A DNA stretch of 64,000 nucleotides. Source: Dactylonectria macrodidyma. Taxonomy: Eukaryota; Ascomycota; Sordariomycetes; Hypocreales; Nectriaceae. The stretch covers positions 3,702,501 through 3,766,500 of the forward strand of contig JAGMUV010000002.1 of NCBI GenBank assembly GCA_020744425.1, in the 5' to 3' direction. This document shows positions 47,701-59,374 of this stretch, piece after piece; position 1 is the stretch's first letter, and the number at the start of each line of letters is the position of its first letter. The position numbers were made by a program, and so were the translations under genes. The notes beneath the pieces were generated by a model. The model was given only the letters and a program-made list of their open reading frames with translations, was not told the origin of the DNA and searched no databases.

Positions 47701-50024
47701 CAAAACGCCCTCCACAAATCCAGTCCAACGAGGCTTCTCAAACCATCCGCTGGTCGTTGGTCATCCGCCTTCCGTCGACGTACCACCTGCGCTCGCTCCG
47801 AGAAAATTTCGTTGCCGTATATCCAGGCATCGCCCGGCAGGATTTCAGCCACGGACGGCGATGGGATTGAGCTACGAAGTGGACGGGCAAGCTAGACGGG
47901 CAAAGCTAAACGGCCCCAAGTTAGACAGACCCAAGTTAGACGGGAAGAAGTGGCATGGCTCACCTGGGTCTGTCGTCCTAACTAAGTGCCTTTTTTCTCT
48001 CCACTGGATTTAAGCTAGATTCGGATGCTGTTTTGCACCATGGATACATTCACAGGCCTCTGTCTTTTACTTTACAGCTTCAATGGTCTTTGCCAGAACT
48101 CGAATTCAAGTGCTCATCATCCGTGCATACAACTCCCTCGTGTAATTGTACCCCAACTCAGAGCCCCGATGCGGCAATCCCAAAATCCTCACCGAAACGC
48201 CACGCCGCCCCCACGCTGCACCTCGTCTCAGCTCCGACCAGCCGAGGAGAATTAAACGTGATGCCCCTCCATCCGCCCGCAGAAGCAAAAAAAAAAAAGT
48301 CACCAAAAGGCCTGGGATTGGTTGCTTGGTGGTTGCTTACTCTCTGGTGTGATTTGTCTCTTCCAGAACATCCTGCGCATCAGTTCCCCTCTTCCTATTG
48401 GCTTAGGTACCCACGCTCCGCTCCACCTGCTACTGTAGCAGGAGAGACGGGTGCGCCGTACATACAGGAGACTACGGCTTTTTACCCCGACCCATCCTGC
48501 TGGTTGCCCGATAGAAGCATACAGTGCAGTAACATCACGGTGGCCAACAACCGACTCGACCAGTCACGGCTCGTGAGTTTTATATTTGCTAATACGGACC
48601 AATCAGGGAAAAAGGAGGCTTCTCTCTGAAGACTTAGCGTCGTCCACCAGTCGGGCCCTTGACCATGGCACTACCTACAGTATTGGTCCCGCTCAATCGG
48701 TCGTAGGTAGTCGTGACCCTTGGACCTGTCTCGAAGCCGTTTGCCGCAAGTTATATTCATAGTGAGAAATGACGCAGGCTGCAAGATGGGTGTATCATTC
48801 CAGTGCGATACGCAGGGAGGAAGTACTCATACAGAAAAGGTGGCATGATCGCCACTCACAAACGAACGCTCGACTTACCAAAATGGAAGTGTCGTAACAA
48901 CCCTCATTAGTAGACAAGGGACGGCCCGTCGTCCGACAAGACTTTATCATTGGTGCCCGGTTCGACGGGATTTCTGTCTCACTATGTCTTGTGTCAACGA
49001 GTTTCATCTAGAGCATGGCGAGCATTGAGTATCCGTTAGACATGTTTCTGTGCCACTAAGGACTCTAGACACGAAACCTAGGCCTCGAAATATATTGCGG
49101 TAGAATCATCATAAAAATACGTAGTATGATACGAGGACGCTAGACCAGCGAGCTGTCCAAGGCGAAGTAGAAATTGCCATTATTCACCATTCGCACCTCC
49201 AACATTTTTAATCACTCCATACAACCCCAACACGTCAGCTATTCACCTCCACCACCTGCAGAAACCACATTTGCGGATTTAGGAACGTCTTGATATGATT
49301 TTTACGTCGTTTTTATTGAAGTTTGGCTTGGCAGCCTCTGCTTCCACTACTCCAACTACTACTCCACTCCACGTACAATGATACATACAAAATCAGTTGC
49401 CGCCGCTCAACCTCGGCCAGCAACCACGTCCCCTGCCTTTTCTCTACTACCACTCAACCCTGTGTCTTTTCTGCTCCCCTTGTTCCCTCTCGTCTTCCGC
49501 CAGGCTTTCTAAGCCAATTACATGAAACAGGAGATGGTGGTATCATAAGAACACAACGATCCTAAGAAAAAGAAAAAAAAAGGTTGACCAGTCCCGGGTC
49601 AGAGTCTAGAATGTACAACAAAAAGCAAACGTAGGAAACAGAAACGAATATGAGACAGATTAAGTCGAGACTGAGAGATGTCGACGCCGAGTCATGCGTT
49701 GGTTGTTTAAAAAGGAAAAGAAAGCTGTCTCTCCTCCGAGGAAGTGATTCCGCATGAGGAGCGAGGGAGAGGTTGCACGATGATGTGCATTATTTTTTTT
49801 TTCAACAAAAAGAGAAAAGAGCGAGCGAGCTACCGGTGGCGGTGCTGCTGTTGGACCGTCCCACGCAATGAATGCAGGGTCTTGTCCGCAGCCTCGAGTA
49901 GTTATTGAGGAAAGGAGACAATGCTTCTATGAGCATATTGGGTATATCGGTGGCTCATCACAAGGGCGTGCGCAGAAAGGACCTGACTTGGGCGTCGTAA
50001 CTATTCGTCAAGGCTGTGTCTGCT
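44708..50024. other. Large gene-poor region
   Basis: About 5.3 kb. The first 200 bp are probably coding sequence of the NUC-1-like gene. Beyond that no gene can be supported. It has a C-run at about 45709-45720, degenerate tandem units at 47881-47945, and A/T-rich stretches near 49200-49330 and 49560-49810. Open frames are short and lack known motifs. Confidence 0.5.
47881..47945. repeat. Degenerate tandem units around AAGYTARACGG
   Basis: Four adjacent imperfect copies of an AAGCTAGACGGG / AAGTTAGACGGG-like unit of about 13-16 bp. The region is otherwise featureless. Confidence 0.6.
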
Positions 50025-52274
50025 CTACACTCGTTGTTGCCGGTCGCCAAGGTTCAGCCAGCTCATGTCGGATGTTGATGCCATGGCGAGCTGGGGTTGG
50101 TTGCTCACGCCCGAAGGGTGATTCTTTGGTGGCGGCAAGCTGGGGGAAAGTGGTGTCCCGAAGTAGAAGCTGGGGTTGTAGACACTGCTGGTCGCCCGTT
50201 CGGCGCCCCAGGGCTTTGCTGATTGGTTTGACTCCCATTGCTCGTTGACGCTCTCAGGGATCCCACTTGAGTAACCTGACGATGAGACCTTGGAGGAAGG
50301 GCGCTCGATCTTGCCAGCGACTCCCTCTGTGAAGGGAATCTTGCCGTACTTCTCAACCACAGGACTCCCTGAGTTGACGCGGTTGAACTCGGGGCGGAAT
50401 TCAAAGTTCAAAGGCGGTACCGTGGCCGAGTCTTGAGTAACTCTGGGGTTGCGATGCGGGTTCTGGGTGGATTGCGAGTAGTGGGAGCTCTGATCATCGG
50501 AGACTCCTGTGGCTCTCTTAGGGCCACCGAAGCCGAGAATCTGCAGTGCGCTACCGCCAGACCAGTATCGGTTCCAACCAGAGCTTCTTCGCATTCCATC
50601 CTCGGTCTCCATCTGCCCTGGCTGTCGCGGCCGAGGCTCAGCCACATTGGGGTCGAAAACGACTCCCCGGGACTCATTGTGCAAAGCCGGATGCTGTATC
50701 TCTTGCAACACAGGTTTTCCAATAGTGGCCTTCAGCTGCTTGTGCAAAGTGCTGACGGAGCTTCGGGTAGTGTCGTGGCTGGGCTTTCGGCTCAAGCCTG
50801 ATTGCTTGGGCTTTCCAGCGCGACCCATCAAGATAGCCATAGACGAGAAAGATTCCTGAGACATAGTGGAGTTATGGCCGATGAGATGGCCGGGTTCAGA
50901 GATTGGGGGAGGAGCATTGTGGAAGACCATAGGCGCCTTCTCATCAGAAGACAGGCCTCGGCTGTGATCAATAGGCTTATTAGCCTTCTTTCTCCGACGC
51001 AGGCACAATAGCAGCAGAATCAGGACGGCGAGGAATCCAAGAATCGATCCGAGGGTGACACCCAACACAACATTTGAACTGAGCCCTCCCTTGTCGTCGG
51101 TGCTTCCACCGGCGGCGGCAGCAGCATCAGTTGAGGTGGCTGAGGCACTAGCATCGGAAAGTGTCAGAGATCCTGTAGCAGTTGATGACACAGTCGAGGT
51201 AGCAAAGGTTGACGATGCATCTGACGTATGGGTGTGTGACTTGGTCGAAGTCGAGGTCGACTTAGTCTTAGAGGTTTTCGTTTTAGTCGAGGAAGACGTT
51301 GACGAACTCTCCGACTCAATCTTTTGAGCTGCAACGTTGAGTTCTTGTGTAGCGTTCAGCCAAGCGTTTTCATTGTAGTCAAACATAGCGATGGGCTCAT
51401 CAGCATTGCCGCCTGAGAATACGACAGTGCCGTCCCCCTGAGCAATGGCATAGTTGGTTCGGATGGCAGTCGGTGCAAGCGAAGAGTTGTATGTGGGCCA
51501 GTCGCTGATAGTGAGATCGCGCTTAGAGATAGCGGCAGAATTCGAAACTGCTCCTCCATCCTCGCCCTGGACAACAAATCGGCGGACTTCATTCGGCTTG
51601 GTCGAGAGATCGAAAGTGAGGAGACTCTTGGAGTTGTCGCTACCAGCCACGATGACAGCTTGGATTGACGATGAGTCCTTGGAAAGGGGCTCGGCAAGGG
51701 TGCTAAATTCTCTCCAGCCGTTGTCGTAATTGAAGATGGGAACGGCGGTGTTTGCAGTATCACCTCCAACGAAACAAGCTTCGGCAGTACTCCAGTTGAG
51801 CAAAATAGGCTTGATTGCTTTATGGGAACTAGGGTTATAAGCTTTGATGTTGTAGGGTTCTGAAGCCTGAATGGTCCATGTTTCGGAAGATGCAGTCTGT
51901 ACTCCGTCATAGCTACCGGCGTAGATAAGAATGGCGTCGCTGTCCTGGATATATGTTGCGCCATGGAACTGGAGGTTTTTGGATACCAGAGAAGTTGGGG
52001 TGACGGTGGTCCACTCGCCAGTTGAGTAGGTGAACTTCTGCAGACCGGTGTACGAATCCGAACCAGTGCCGCCAACGACCCAAAGGACGCCGGCGCTAGA
52101 AGCATCAACACAAACAGCCCCGGTGACCGTCTCTCCGGAGGGCAACGTCTCCCACTCTGCACCAGGGCTTAGCGACAGGGATAAAAACCCTGCGGGAGAG
52201 TACGAATAAAGAGTGCCGTCGTAGATGACGGAGCAAGAGCCGTCCAGCGACGTCGGTGGATCGGGCAAACTCAT
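50025..52274 (-). CDS. Kelch-like single-pass membrane protein (uncharacterised fungal family)
   Basis: Intronless, 749 aa. Residues 1 to about 310 form beta-strand-rich repeats with VGG/SGG glycine pairs (LWVVGGTGSD, ILIYAGSYDG, VVFSGGNADEP) like a kelch or galactose-oxidase-type propeller. A Ser/Thr-rich stalk (about 320-395) follows, then one transmembrane helix (about 401-424, ending in RRRKK) and a long disordered cytosolic tail rich in Ser/Pro. The start MSLPDPPTSLDGSC has no signal peptide, yet N-glycosylation sequons and the stop-transfer charges suggest an extracytosolic propeller. Relatives in Sordariomycetes have been labelled a pre-mRNA splicing factor CLF1 in databases; nothing in this sequence supports that. 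The topology resembles cell-wall or polarity sensors, but the role is unknown. Confidence 0.85.
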   Translation of the reverse strand: MSLPDPPTSLDGSCSVIYDGTLYSYSPAGFLSLSLSPGAEWETLPSGETVTGAVCVDASSAGVLWVVGGTGSDSYTGLQKFTYSTGEWTTVTPTSLVSKNLQFHGATYIQDSDAILIYAGSYDGVQTASSETWTIQASEPYNIKAYNPSSHKAIKPILLNWSTAEACFVGGDTANTAVPIFNYDNGWREFSTLAEPLSKDSSSIQAVIVAGSDNSKSLLTFDLSTKPNEVRRFVVQGEDGGAVSNSAAISKRDLTISDWPTYNSSLAPTAIRTNYAIAQGDGTVVFSGGNADEPIAMFDYNENAWLNATQELNVAAQKIESESSSTSSSTKTKTSKTKSTSTSTKSHTHTSDASSTFATSTVSSTATGSLTLSDASASATSTDAAAAAGGSTDDKGGLSSNVVLGVTLGSILGFLAVLILLLLCLRRRKKANKPIDHSRGLSSDEKAPMVFHNAPPPISEPGHLIGHNSTMSQESFSSMAILMGRAGKPKQSGLSRKPSHDTTRSSVSTLHKQLKATIGKPVLQEIQHPALHNESRGVVFDPNVAEPRPRQPGQMETEDGMRRSSGWNRYWSGGSALQILGFGGPKRATGVSDDQSSHYSQSTQNPHRNPRVTQDSATVPPLNFEFRPEFNRVNSGSPVVEKYGKIPFTEGVAGKIERPSSKVSSSGYSSGIPESVNEQWESNQSAKPWGAERATSSVYNPSFYFGTPLSPSLPPPKNHPSGVSNQPQLAMASTSDMSWLNLGDRQQRV

Positions 52275-53098
52275 TGCGATGGAAGATCCCAGGATAACCG
52301 GGCAAGATTTTCAGACTGAAATTAACGATCTTCCAAGGACATGACGTTGTGGATTCGGTTTCGGGGATGAGGAGTCGTCGTCGCGGATGTCTTTGATTGT
52401 GCGGCCACGGGCCAGTGTCGTCGGGTTCGAGGATCGACAGTCGAAAAGAACGTCGAGGCGCGTCGAAAAGAGTGGGACACAGAATACGCTGGAAGAGATG
52501 GTGTCGTGCTCCCACAAAAAGGAGCGGGAAAAGAGCTGGAAGGCTGGCCGAGTGCAGCAGGCAAGCAGCTTGTTGTCAAAGGAGCGGTTGTTTGCAACGG
52601 AACTCAAACGAAAGTATTCGGACGTTTGTCGACGACGGGAGGGCTCAACACCACGGGCGCGAGGGGGGAAGCAAAGATGTCGACAAGAAACCGAGAAAGA
52701 AGGAGAGATCAAAGTCGCGAGAAGCTGACCGAGAGTTGAGATGGGATGGCGTTGGTTGGCGTCGTCGAGGTCGCGGGAATGGGTTCGTCGTGTGTCGGCG
52801 GGTGCCCCTGGGCAGCCTCGGAGAACGTTGGAATGTAGGTAGACGTCGAGCGCAGGTTCGCGATTGGAAGGGGAAGGAAGGTATTCAGACAATGACCATA
52901 GGCTGAAGGCCTCGATTCTCGCTCTCGTGCCAGACGGTGATGCGAGGTCTGGAATGACTGCGGCGGGAAAAGCACGGGAGGGGAGCAAGCACGAATGCAG
53001 CAAACGAAAAGGCAAGAGGGAAGAGCAGCGAGACAGATGGAGAGACAAGACGAGACGGTGGGCGAGCGGAGTGGCAGAGGCGAGACAAACGGCCTCGC

Positions 53099-53123
53099 GC
53101 CCATGCCCATGCCCATGCCCCAT
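53099..53123. repeat. CCCATG hexamer repeat
   Basis: About four tandem CCCATG units, the last with one extra C. Confidence 0.75.
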
Positions 53124-53933
53124 GTAATGTCCATTGCCCTCAGCAGAGAGCGAGACAAGCCTGGGCCAGGGTAAGCACAAGGGGGGCAGGAGCCAGTCGG
53201 CAGGCCGCATCGCGCCGCCCAGGAAGGACCAGACAGGGCCAAAAAGAGGACCAAAACAAGGGACACACTGCGTGCTACCTTAGCCAAGGTGCCAAGGTAC
53301 CCAGCAAAAGCAGCCTATTGCGACCTGTGTCTCCCATGCCTCGCACCGTTTAGCACAAGGGCTAAGCTCCAAGGTGCCCCTTGTCGTCATCCGTGCCCGC
53401 GCTGAAGACGCTCCGGGGGCCAGGTCGACGATGGCGAACTCGGAGGAAAGCCCTCCCCTCGTCCGCAAGCTCAGAGGGAGCCATGGCCCGCCAACCCGCA
53501 TAGGTAGGTACCTGAGATAGCTCCAAGTAGAGCGACAGGGGGCGGGCTGACCACGCGCCGTCGACACGCTGCAGGGACTTGGGCCCTCGGATAGGTCAGA
53601 AACGAAGTGAGGTGCCTGCGTCCTCTCATGTTTCTCCCAGGCACTGTGCGACCCTGATCACTTGAATGGATGGCGTGGGGAGCCCAGAGAGGCTGGCGCT
53701 CTTCGACGCCTCATGCCCCATGCTCACCCACCAGCCATCGCTCACCTAGCCGTAAGCCTTCAGGGGCACCCCGTCTCCCATTCGCCAATCACGCTGTACA
53801 ACAAACGTTCCATGACGCCTCCGCGCAGGGTCACAGTGGCCTGCACAACCTGCCAATTGGTGGCATCAACATGCAGCTTGCGATGCTTTCAGGGTATTCA
53901 GAGCAATTTTTATTCTGATAGGGGATCAGAGCA

Positions 53934-54000
53934 GGCTCTTCAGGGGGCTCTTCGGAGGGCTCTTCGGGGGATGCTTCAGGGTATGCCTCAGGGTATGCAC
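53934..54000. repeat. 12-bp minisatellite, five to six degenerate units
   Basis: Three copies of GGCTCTTCRGRG are followed by units of ATGCYTCAGGGT, all 12 bp long. Because the unit is a multiple of three, frames stay open across it on both strands and give artificial tetrapeptide repeats; I do not call a gene. Confidence 0.75.
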
Positions 54001-57000
54001 TCCCAACGGCTCGATAATCCCTCGGAGGGCAATAATATACGGCTATATCGCCATCCAGCGAAAAAACGCAACCTCGAAGCAATAGGGGCCAGCGACTATT
54101 GGATCTTTGCAGGTGACTCCTCTCTGCTCTCTCTCTCTGCTAGTAGCGCCCATCAACCCTCTCTGTCCATCTGGCGTGTGTGATAGCCTTGCCAGGCTCA
54201 CTATTATTCTGATCTAACGGCCAGCGCGTGCAGCGCCAATGCAACCCACGGGCGCCGGGCGTCAGTCTGCGATAGCGCATGCGCAGCAGCACGCGAACAA
54301 ACACGAGTTATGGGACATCCATCAGGCGGCACGTCGCCCGTGTTCTATGCCTCTTGGCACGCTCTTTCACTCGTGTCTGCAAGCTCAACATCGTATTCTG
54401 GAATCGTCGACATGGGCGACACATCCCGCCGGTACGCATCAGCATGCCCACCAATGCCACGTTGGCACGAGAGACATACCTTACCAGATCCAGACGGAAA
54501 GGGTTTCAATGAGTGACGCTGCAGATGCTGTCCACGTAACCAGCACCACCAGGTGGCTTCGTCCTCCTCTACTTCTCCAGTTGACAGAAGCGCATTCTCT
54601 CAACCTGACACGCTCCGTCACGACGGGGACAAACAACTGTTGCAGCAAGCTTGTTTCCAATTTGGGACGGTTGGACTTCGCTTGTTGCTGGTCGACGACG
54701 ACGACCCATCGGCGACTCACCGAGCGAGCGAGATTGGAACAAATCCGTCAACGATAATTATGGGTTGCAAGCAGCAGACAGTCCAAGCCTGCACCGACTA
54801 CGATGGACTCGGCTGTTCGCCCGTTCGCTTGCGAGTCCTTCGATGTTGCACCGCGCCCTGGTGAGTGACACCCTCATGGTGAGGACGCCATGGATCACTC
54901 GACCGTGCCGCGTCCATCCAGGCCATCCTCCTAGGCCCTCCCAGGTACAACGCTGATCCAGAATCCACCAACCAGCATCGCCAGCATGTCTAGCATGTCT
55001 AGGGTCATTCGAGCGCTCCACCCGTACAAGCCATACTAGCCATGGTCTGTCTTGTGAAACGCGCCAGGGCAGCATCCCCTTGCAGCTGTCCACCACCTAA
55101 ATGCGTCATCCCTGATCCCTGTACAGTCGCCCGCCCGGGTACGGTGCTGGGCACATGTCATACTGTACCGCATTGGTCGATTTTTGTCTCTGGCTCTCTT
55201 TACTGAACGTGGTAGCTCCTTCGGGTCGTACATTGCGAACAATGCATACCCTAGTACGACTGCTGGTTAACTGTTGCCAGACTGCAAAGGTGGTATATGC
55301 CTCGTACGTGCTTTTGCCAGTATGGAAACGTGTACGTAGTACTCGTGGTTCTTCTGTGGCTAACAGGCCAGGCAGCTGTGATTAGAGTCTCGAGGGAGCA
55401 TGAGAAGTCTAGGACACAATGTCGATCCTCATCGTCCCATCGACGACATTCGCTCCACCGTTTGCAATTGCTCCGAAGCCATGGCGTCTCACACAATCGC
55501 GACCTCAATACTACGTAGTAGGCCCGTCTCATTAGCCCCAACGCACGTCATGCTTTCCACCCGGGGAGTTTCTACTCAGATGGAGCTATGATCCTGGACG
55601 CGACCGATTCTCTAAGCCTCCTTGACAATCCTCGACCAAGAACTTTGAATTTGGAGCCGGAGCGCAAATTATCAATATCGTCAAAGCGTGGTCCAGGCAT
55701 GCTTGCCAGATGCGCAAACCTCTGGGCGCCGGGCTTCTCCAGCAATCTCCAGGGGAGTAGAAGTGGCCTGATGGATGTTTTAGCACAACCCTCGAACTAT
55801 TGATGAGTTTACAAACAGGTTTGATCCGTCTAGCGGAGGCTCGGCACCGAACTTCCACTCACTCACCCACCCTACACCTAAGACTTTCGGCATCATTCAT
55901 GATTCACCTTTTGAAGCGCCGACGGAGGCTTAACGCCAGCGACGCCTAGTGGTGGAGTTTATCGACCTCATTCTGAACCATCTCATTCTGTTCACCCGCT
56001 TACAGTTAGCACTTGGCATCCTTGACTCACTTTTGGATGAATGCCAAAGAATACCAGCTCATCGGGAATGGCGGCCAGAAAATAGACCTCGCTGCACATT
56101 CTTACGGCATTGTAAGTGAATGCATGAATCATTTGTAATGAACCACCGGGTCAGTCATAGAGAGGCCTCGCCAATCGGCCGTTGCCGCCGCGTTTTCCCC
56201 ATGATTGTCTCCGTCCGCTTCCTGGAGCTACGTCCAGCCAATCTCAGTCTCTAGCCAGTGGCGCCCGTGATCACGATAGCCTCATAAGCGCCAGCCCAGT
56301 GACGACCTATACCCTGCACCTCGACTATGCAAATGCACGTCATGAGTGGTTCATGGTTTTTTGAGTAATCTGCTTCTGCTCGCGACACCATGGCGAACCA
56401 AGGCGCGCGGCTCGTATGTGTGATGTCACATCTTTCCGGCTTATTCATTACAGTGCCCGATTGGCCGCCTGTAGTCTCAGCTTCCATTCACAGGCACTGC
56501 CTATTTCTTTTTCCGGGGTGAAGCCTCATCTAATCTAGATTAACCGATACATATCCTATCTCACGGCAGTTGTCAAGCTCAATTACCCGTATGAGGACTT
56601 GTTTGTAATATCTGCGGCTGTGCCCCACCCAAGTAGAGTTGTGTCGCCCTTCTGTTTCGTCGGCATCTAACCCCTTCATTGTTTTACTGGAGATCGCAAG
56701 CTGGCTAATTGAATGTTGATCTTGGCAAGCCTCATACATGGTCTTGTTTGTTTCACTTGAGCAATCCTCCGCCCCGAAACGTGCCGCATATTTAAACAGG
56801 TCATATTATTATTATCCATCTCAGTGGTCAAATGTGGTGTCATGTATCAATTTGTCTGTTACACCCGAAATCTTATCCTATACAAGCCGAACCTCATACT
56901 TCGAGGAGTTCATCAATTTCTGCCGGCTGGAATCACCCCCTTTAAGCCGTCTAATGGATTGCCCGAATCGCCCCTGTAAACTCCGACATGGAACCAACAA

Positions 57001-57156
57001 TCGCTTCTCATACCGCCCGCCACCCCTTTGTTTTTTATTCTTGCATGTCATCCTGGTACCCTAGTCCTCATGTCCCCAGAAACCATGCTTGGAAACTCAT
57101 TGAAAACGAATCTTGATCTTCCACAAGCGAAAATCAGAACAAATCATCCCCCTTCA

Positions 57157-59374
57157 TCAAGCAGCCGCTATGCCGAACGCCTCTGACGGAAGTTGTGCCT
57201 GCAAACCAGTCAGTCTCTCGTCATACAAATACAATCAGGACCCACTCACCTTCTTCTCATTGAACATTATTAAGGCTTTATCAAACTCCCAATTAACTTG
57301 AGTCAGGCACATCTCGGAGTATTGTGGTGTCATGCCGGTTTGTTTCGAGAGCTCCGCAATCATCGCTTGGTGTTGGTTGGGAGCTGCCGTCCCCGGCGCG
57401 GATGCCGCAAAGACGTTGGGCAGCGGGCTGTAGGCTCGGAGTGAGAGCATGTCGCTCACAACCCGGATTGCACCCCTTCCTGGTTTGCCAGGACCTAGAA
57501 TAAAGGTACGCGAGAAGCTGCGCTTGCCAGTGGCGTTTGTGGTTTGGTCGTGTTCGTCAAATTCACCGTGGACAGCAATAATGAGGCCGTCAACTCCGAC
57601 TGGGTTTTGACCACTGGGATCCACCAGTCCAGCCATGGGGTGGCAGTCCATGATGTACTTGCTCAGCTCCTGCTTGATATCTGGGTGTCGAGTGAGCGGG
57701 AGTGTCTTCCAGGCATCCCCGATGATGTTGGCACCCTGGAATAATCGCTGAACTCGGGCGTTGTGATGATTAATCTTGGTCAGATTCCGAGACAGCTTGA
57801 TATACGATCCCCAAGGCATGGGTGGGGGGGCGTCTGCATTCCTGACAGAACGTGTATCGATAGAGACAGAAAACTGGCTGTCTTCGTCGTAGAGTCTCGA
57901 CACGAGACCAGATCGGTCGTTGTCGTAACATGTGAAGAACTCCAGGAGAAAGTTTTCTCCTACGCCACCGACATCACGGAAATCGGGGCCATTTTGTGGG
58001 ATCGCCTTTGGCTTCGACGCAGCCTCTCTTTCCGCAATCTGTTCAGGGGTTCGAATTTGGTGCCCATTCACATTCTGTAGCTTTGGGAACCATTCGAGTA
58101 GAGTCGCCTGGAAGTTTGGGTCAGATGCCTCGATCGGGTTGCCAGACATGAAAATAGTTTCAAGGTGCTTGAATTTTCCTTTCCAGCTTTCCATGTGTTG
58201 CATATCGGCGATTCGATTCCCACTCATATCGAGGTTTTTGAGATGGGGAAATGTTGTGGCCACCACCTCTACTTGCACGACGTTATCAATGTTGTTGTTA
58301 GCAAGACTGATGCTCTCAATGGCGTCCTGTTTTTCTTTGGCGGTTTTGAAAAGGTCGTCGCAAATGACCATGAGGCCCTTGAATGTCTTGAGGGCTCGGT
58401 CTGGGCTGTCGAACATGCCAATGCTGACAAGATTTGTGTCCGAGGCGAGGCTATCAAGCTTGAGAAGCTTGTTGTCACCCAAGTACCGTTGGCTGAGAAT
58501 CGACTGGAGGGTGGATCGTATTTCTTGCGTGTCCTTGGATTCAACGGATCTGTTGCCCGTTCCAGGAACATCGTCTACTTTGACAACTTCCAATGGGGTG
58601 CCAGCGAAAGTGAAGGTGTTCAGCTTGATCAACTCTTCAGCATCTGCGTCGGTCGCCCCCACGTACACATAGTCGCCAACGTAATGGCTCTACATCGAGT
58701 TAGCGGCCGTGTTGGGTTTGATGGTCCAAAATGCGGGAGGGTGTTCTTCGGCTAGCAGTATATGGCCCTAATTTGATCATCGTTGCCTCGCTCCTATGGA
58801 GCTGGGACTACAGCCGCGTATTTGTGCACCTGGAGACTTGTCAATAACATACCTTCTTGATGGCGATGCTTCGTTTGTTTCGTCCGGCGACGGGGAGGAA
58901 TGACGTGGCCTTTCGTTCCATGAAGCTGAGTAGATCGTTCAGGCCTCCTCCTGGGTTGCTCGCAGCCTTGCTCTGCTTGAGACCGCCGACGCGCAAAAAC
59001 GTCAGGTTGGACCAATCTTGTTGTCGCCCTCTGCCCTTGCCACCCGATACACGCGAGGCCAGAGATGCTGCAGAGCCATTTGCCAAATGCTTTAGCACAT
59101 TCTGAGCCGTTCGCGAAGGGACCTTTGCGCTCTGTGATGCCGTAGAACGAGTAGAAGCTCGAGTTCTTGGCGCATTCGAGCTGCCGGAAGGTGTAACCTT
59201 CTTGGCGCGCGCACCGGCGCTGTCCATGTCGAGATCGCCATCGCCGTCGGTGCGAGTAGAACCGCGGCCTCGCTTCTGAATACCGCCCCTCGTCGTTTTG
59301 GCTGATTTCGACTTCACGGCCGAACTTCGCGTTTCGCGAACGGAGGGAGCACCCACACGGCCTCGAGGAGCCAT
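57157..59374 (-). CDS. mex67: mRNA export receptor Mex67 (NXF1/TAP family)
   Basis: About 667 aa in three exons: 59374-58853, 58689-57250 and 57198-57157, in frame with GT-AG introns of 163 and 51 nt. Mex67 carries mRNPs through nuclear pores as a heterodimer with Mtr2. The N-terminus (about 1-175) is Arg/Gly/Ser-rich and RNA-binding-like (MAPRGRVG). Leucine-rich repeats follow (ISLANNNIDNV, LKNLDMSGNRIADM, LETIFMSGNPIE), then an NTF2-like domain (FLLEFFTCYDNDRSGLVSRLY to about residue 580) and a UBA-like TAP-C domain (SKQTGMTPQYSEMCLTQVNW, FDKALIMFNEKK) that contacts FG nucleoporins. The last exon adds only 13 residues, AQLPSEAFGIAAA. The start was chosen at 59374; an ATG at 59395 is 7 codons further out. 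Divergent from mph1. Confidence 0.95.

Larger units (their letters stand above)
52275..57156. other. Large gene-poor region
   Basis: About 4.9 kb. The first 1 kb is CT-rich on the minus strand and probably holds the promoter and leader of the kelch-like gene. No gene can be supported in the rest. Tandem repeats at 53099-53123 and 53934-54000 and a palindrome at 56531-56542 are listed separately or in the findings. Confidence 0.5.

Noticed and set aside
54239..54757. A 172-codon + strand open frame
   Set aside because: His/Gln/Thr-rich, no recognisable domain, and other frames are equally open.
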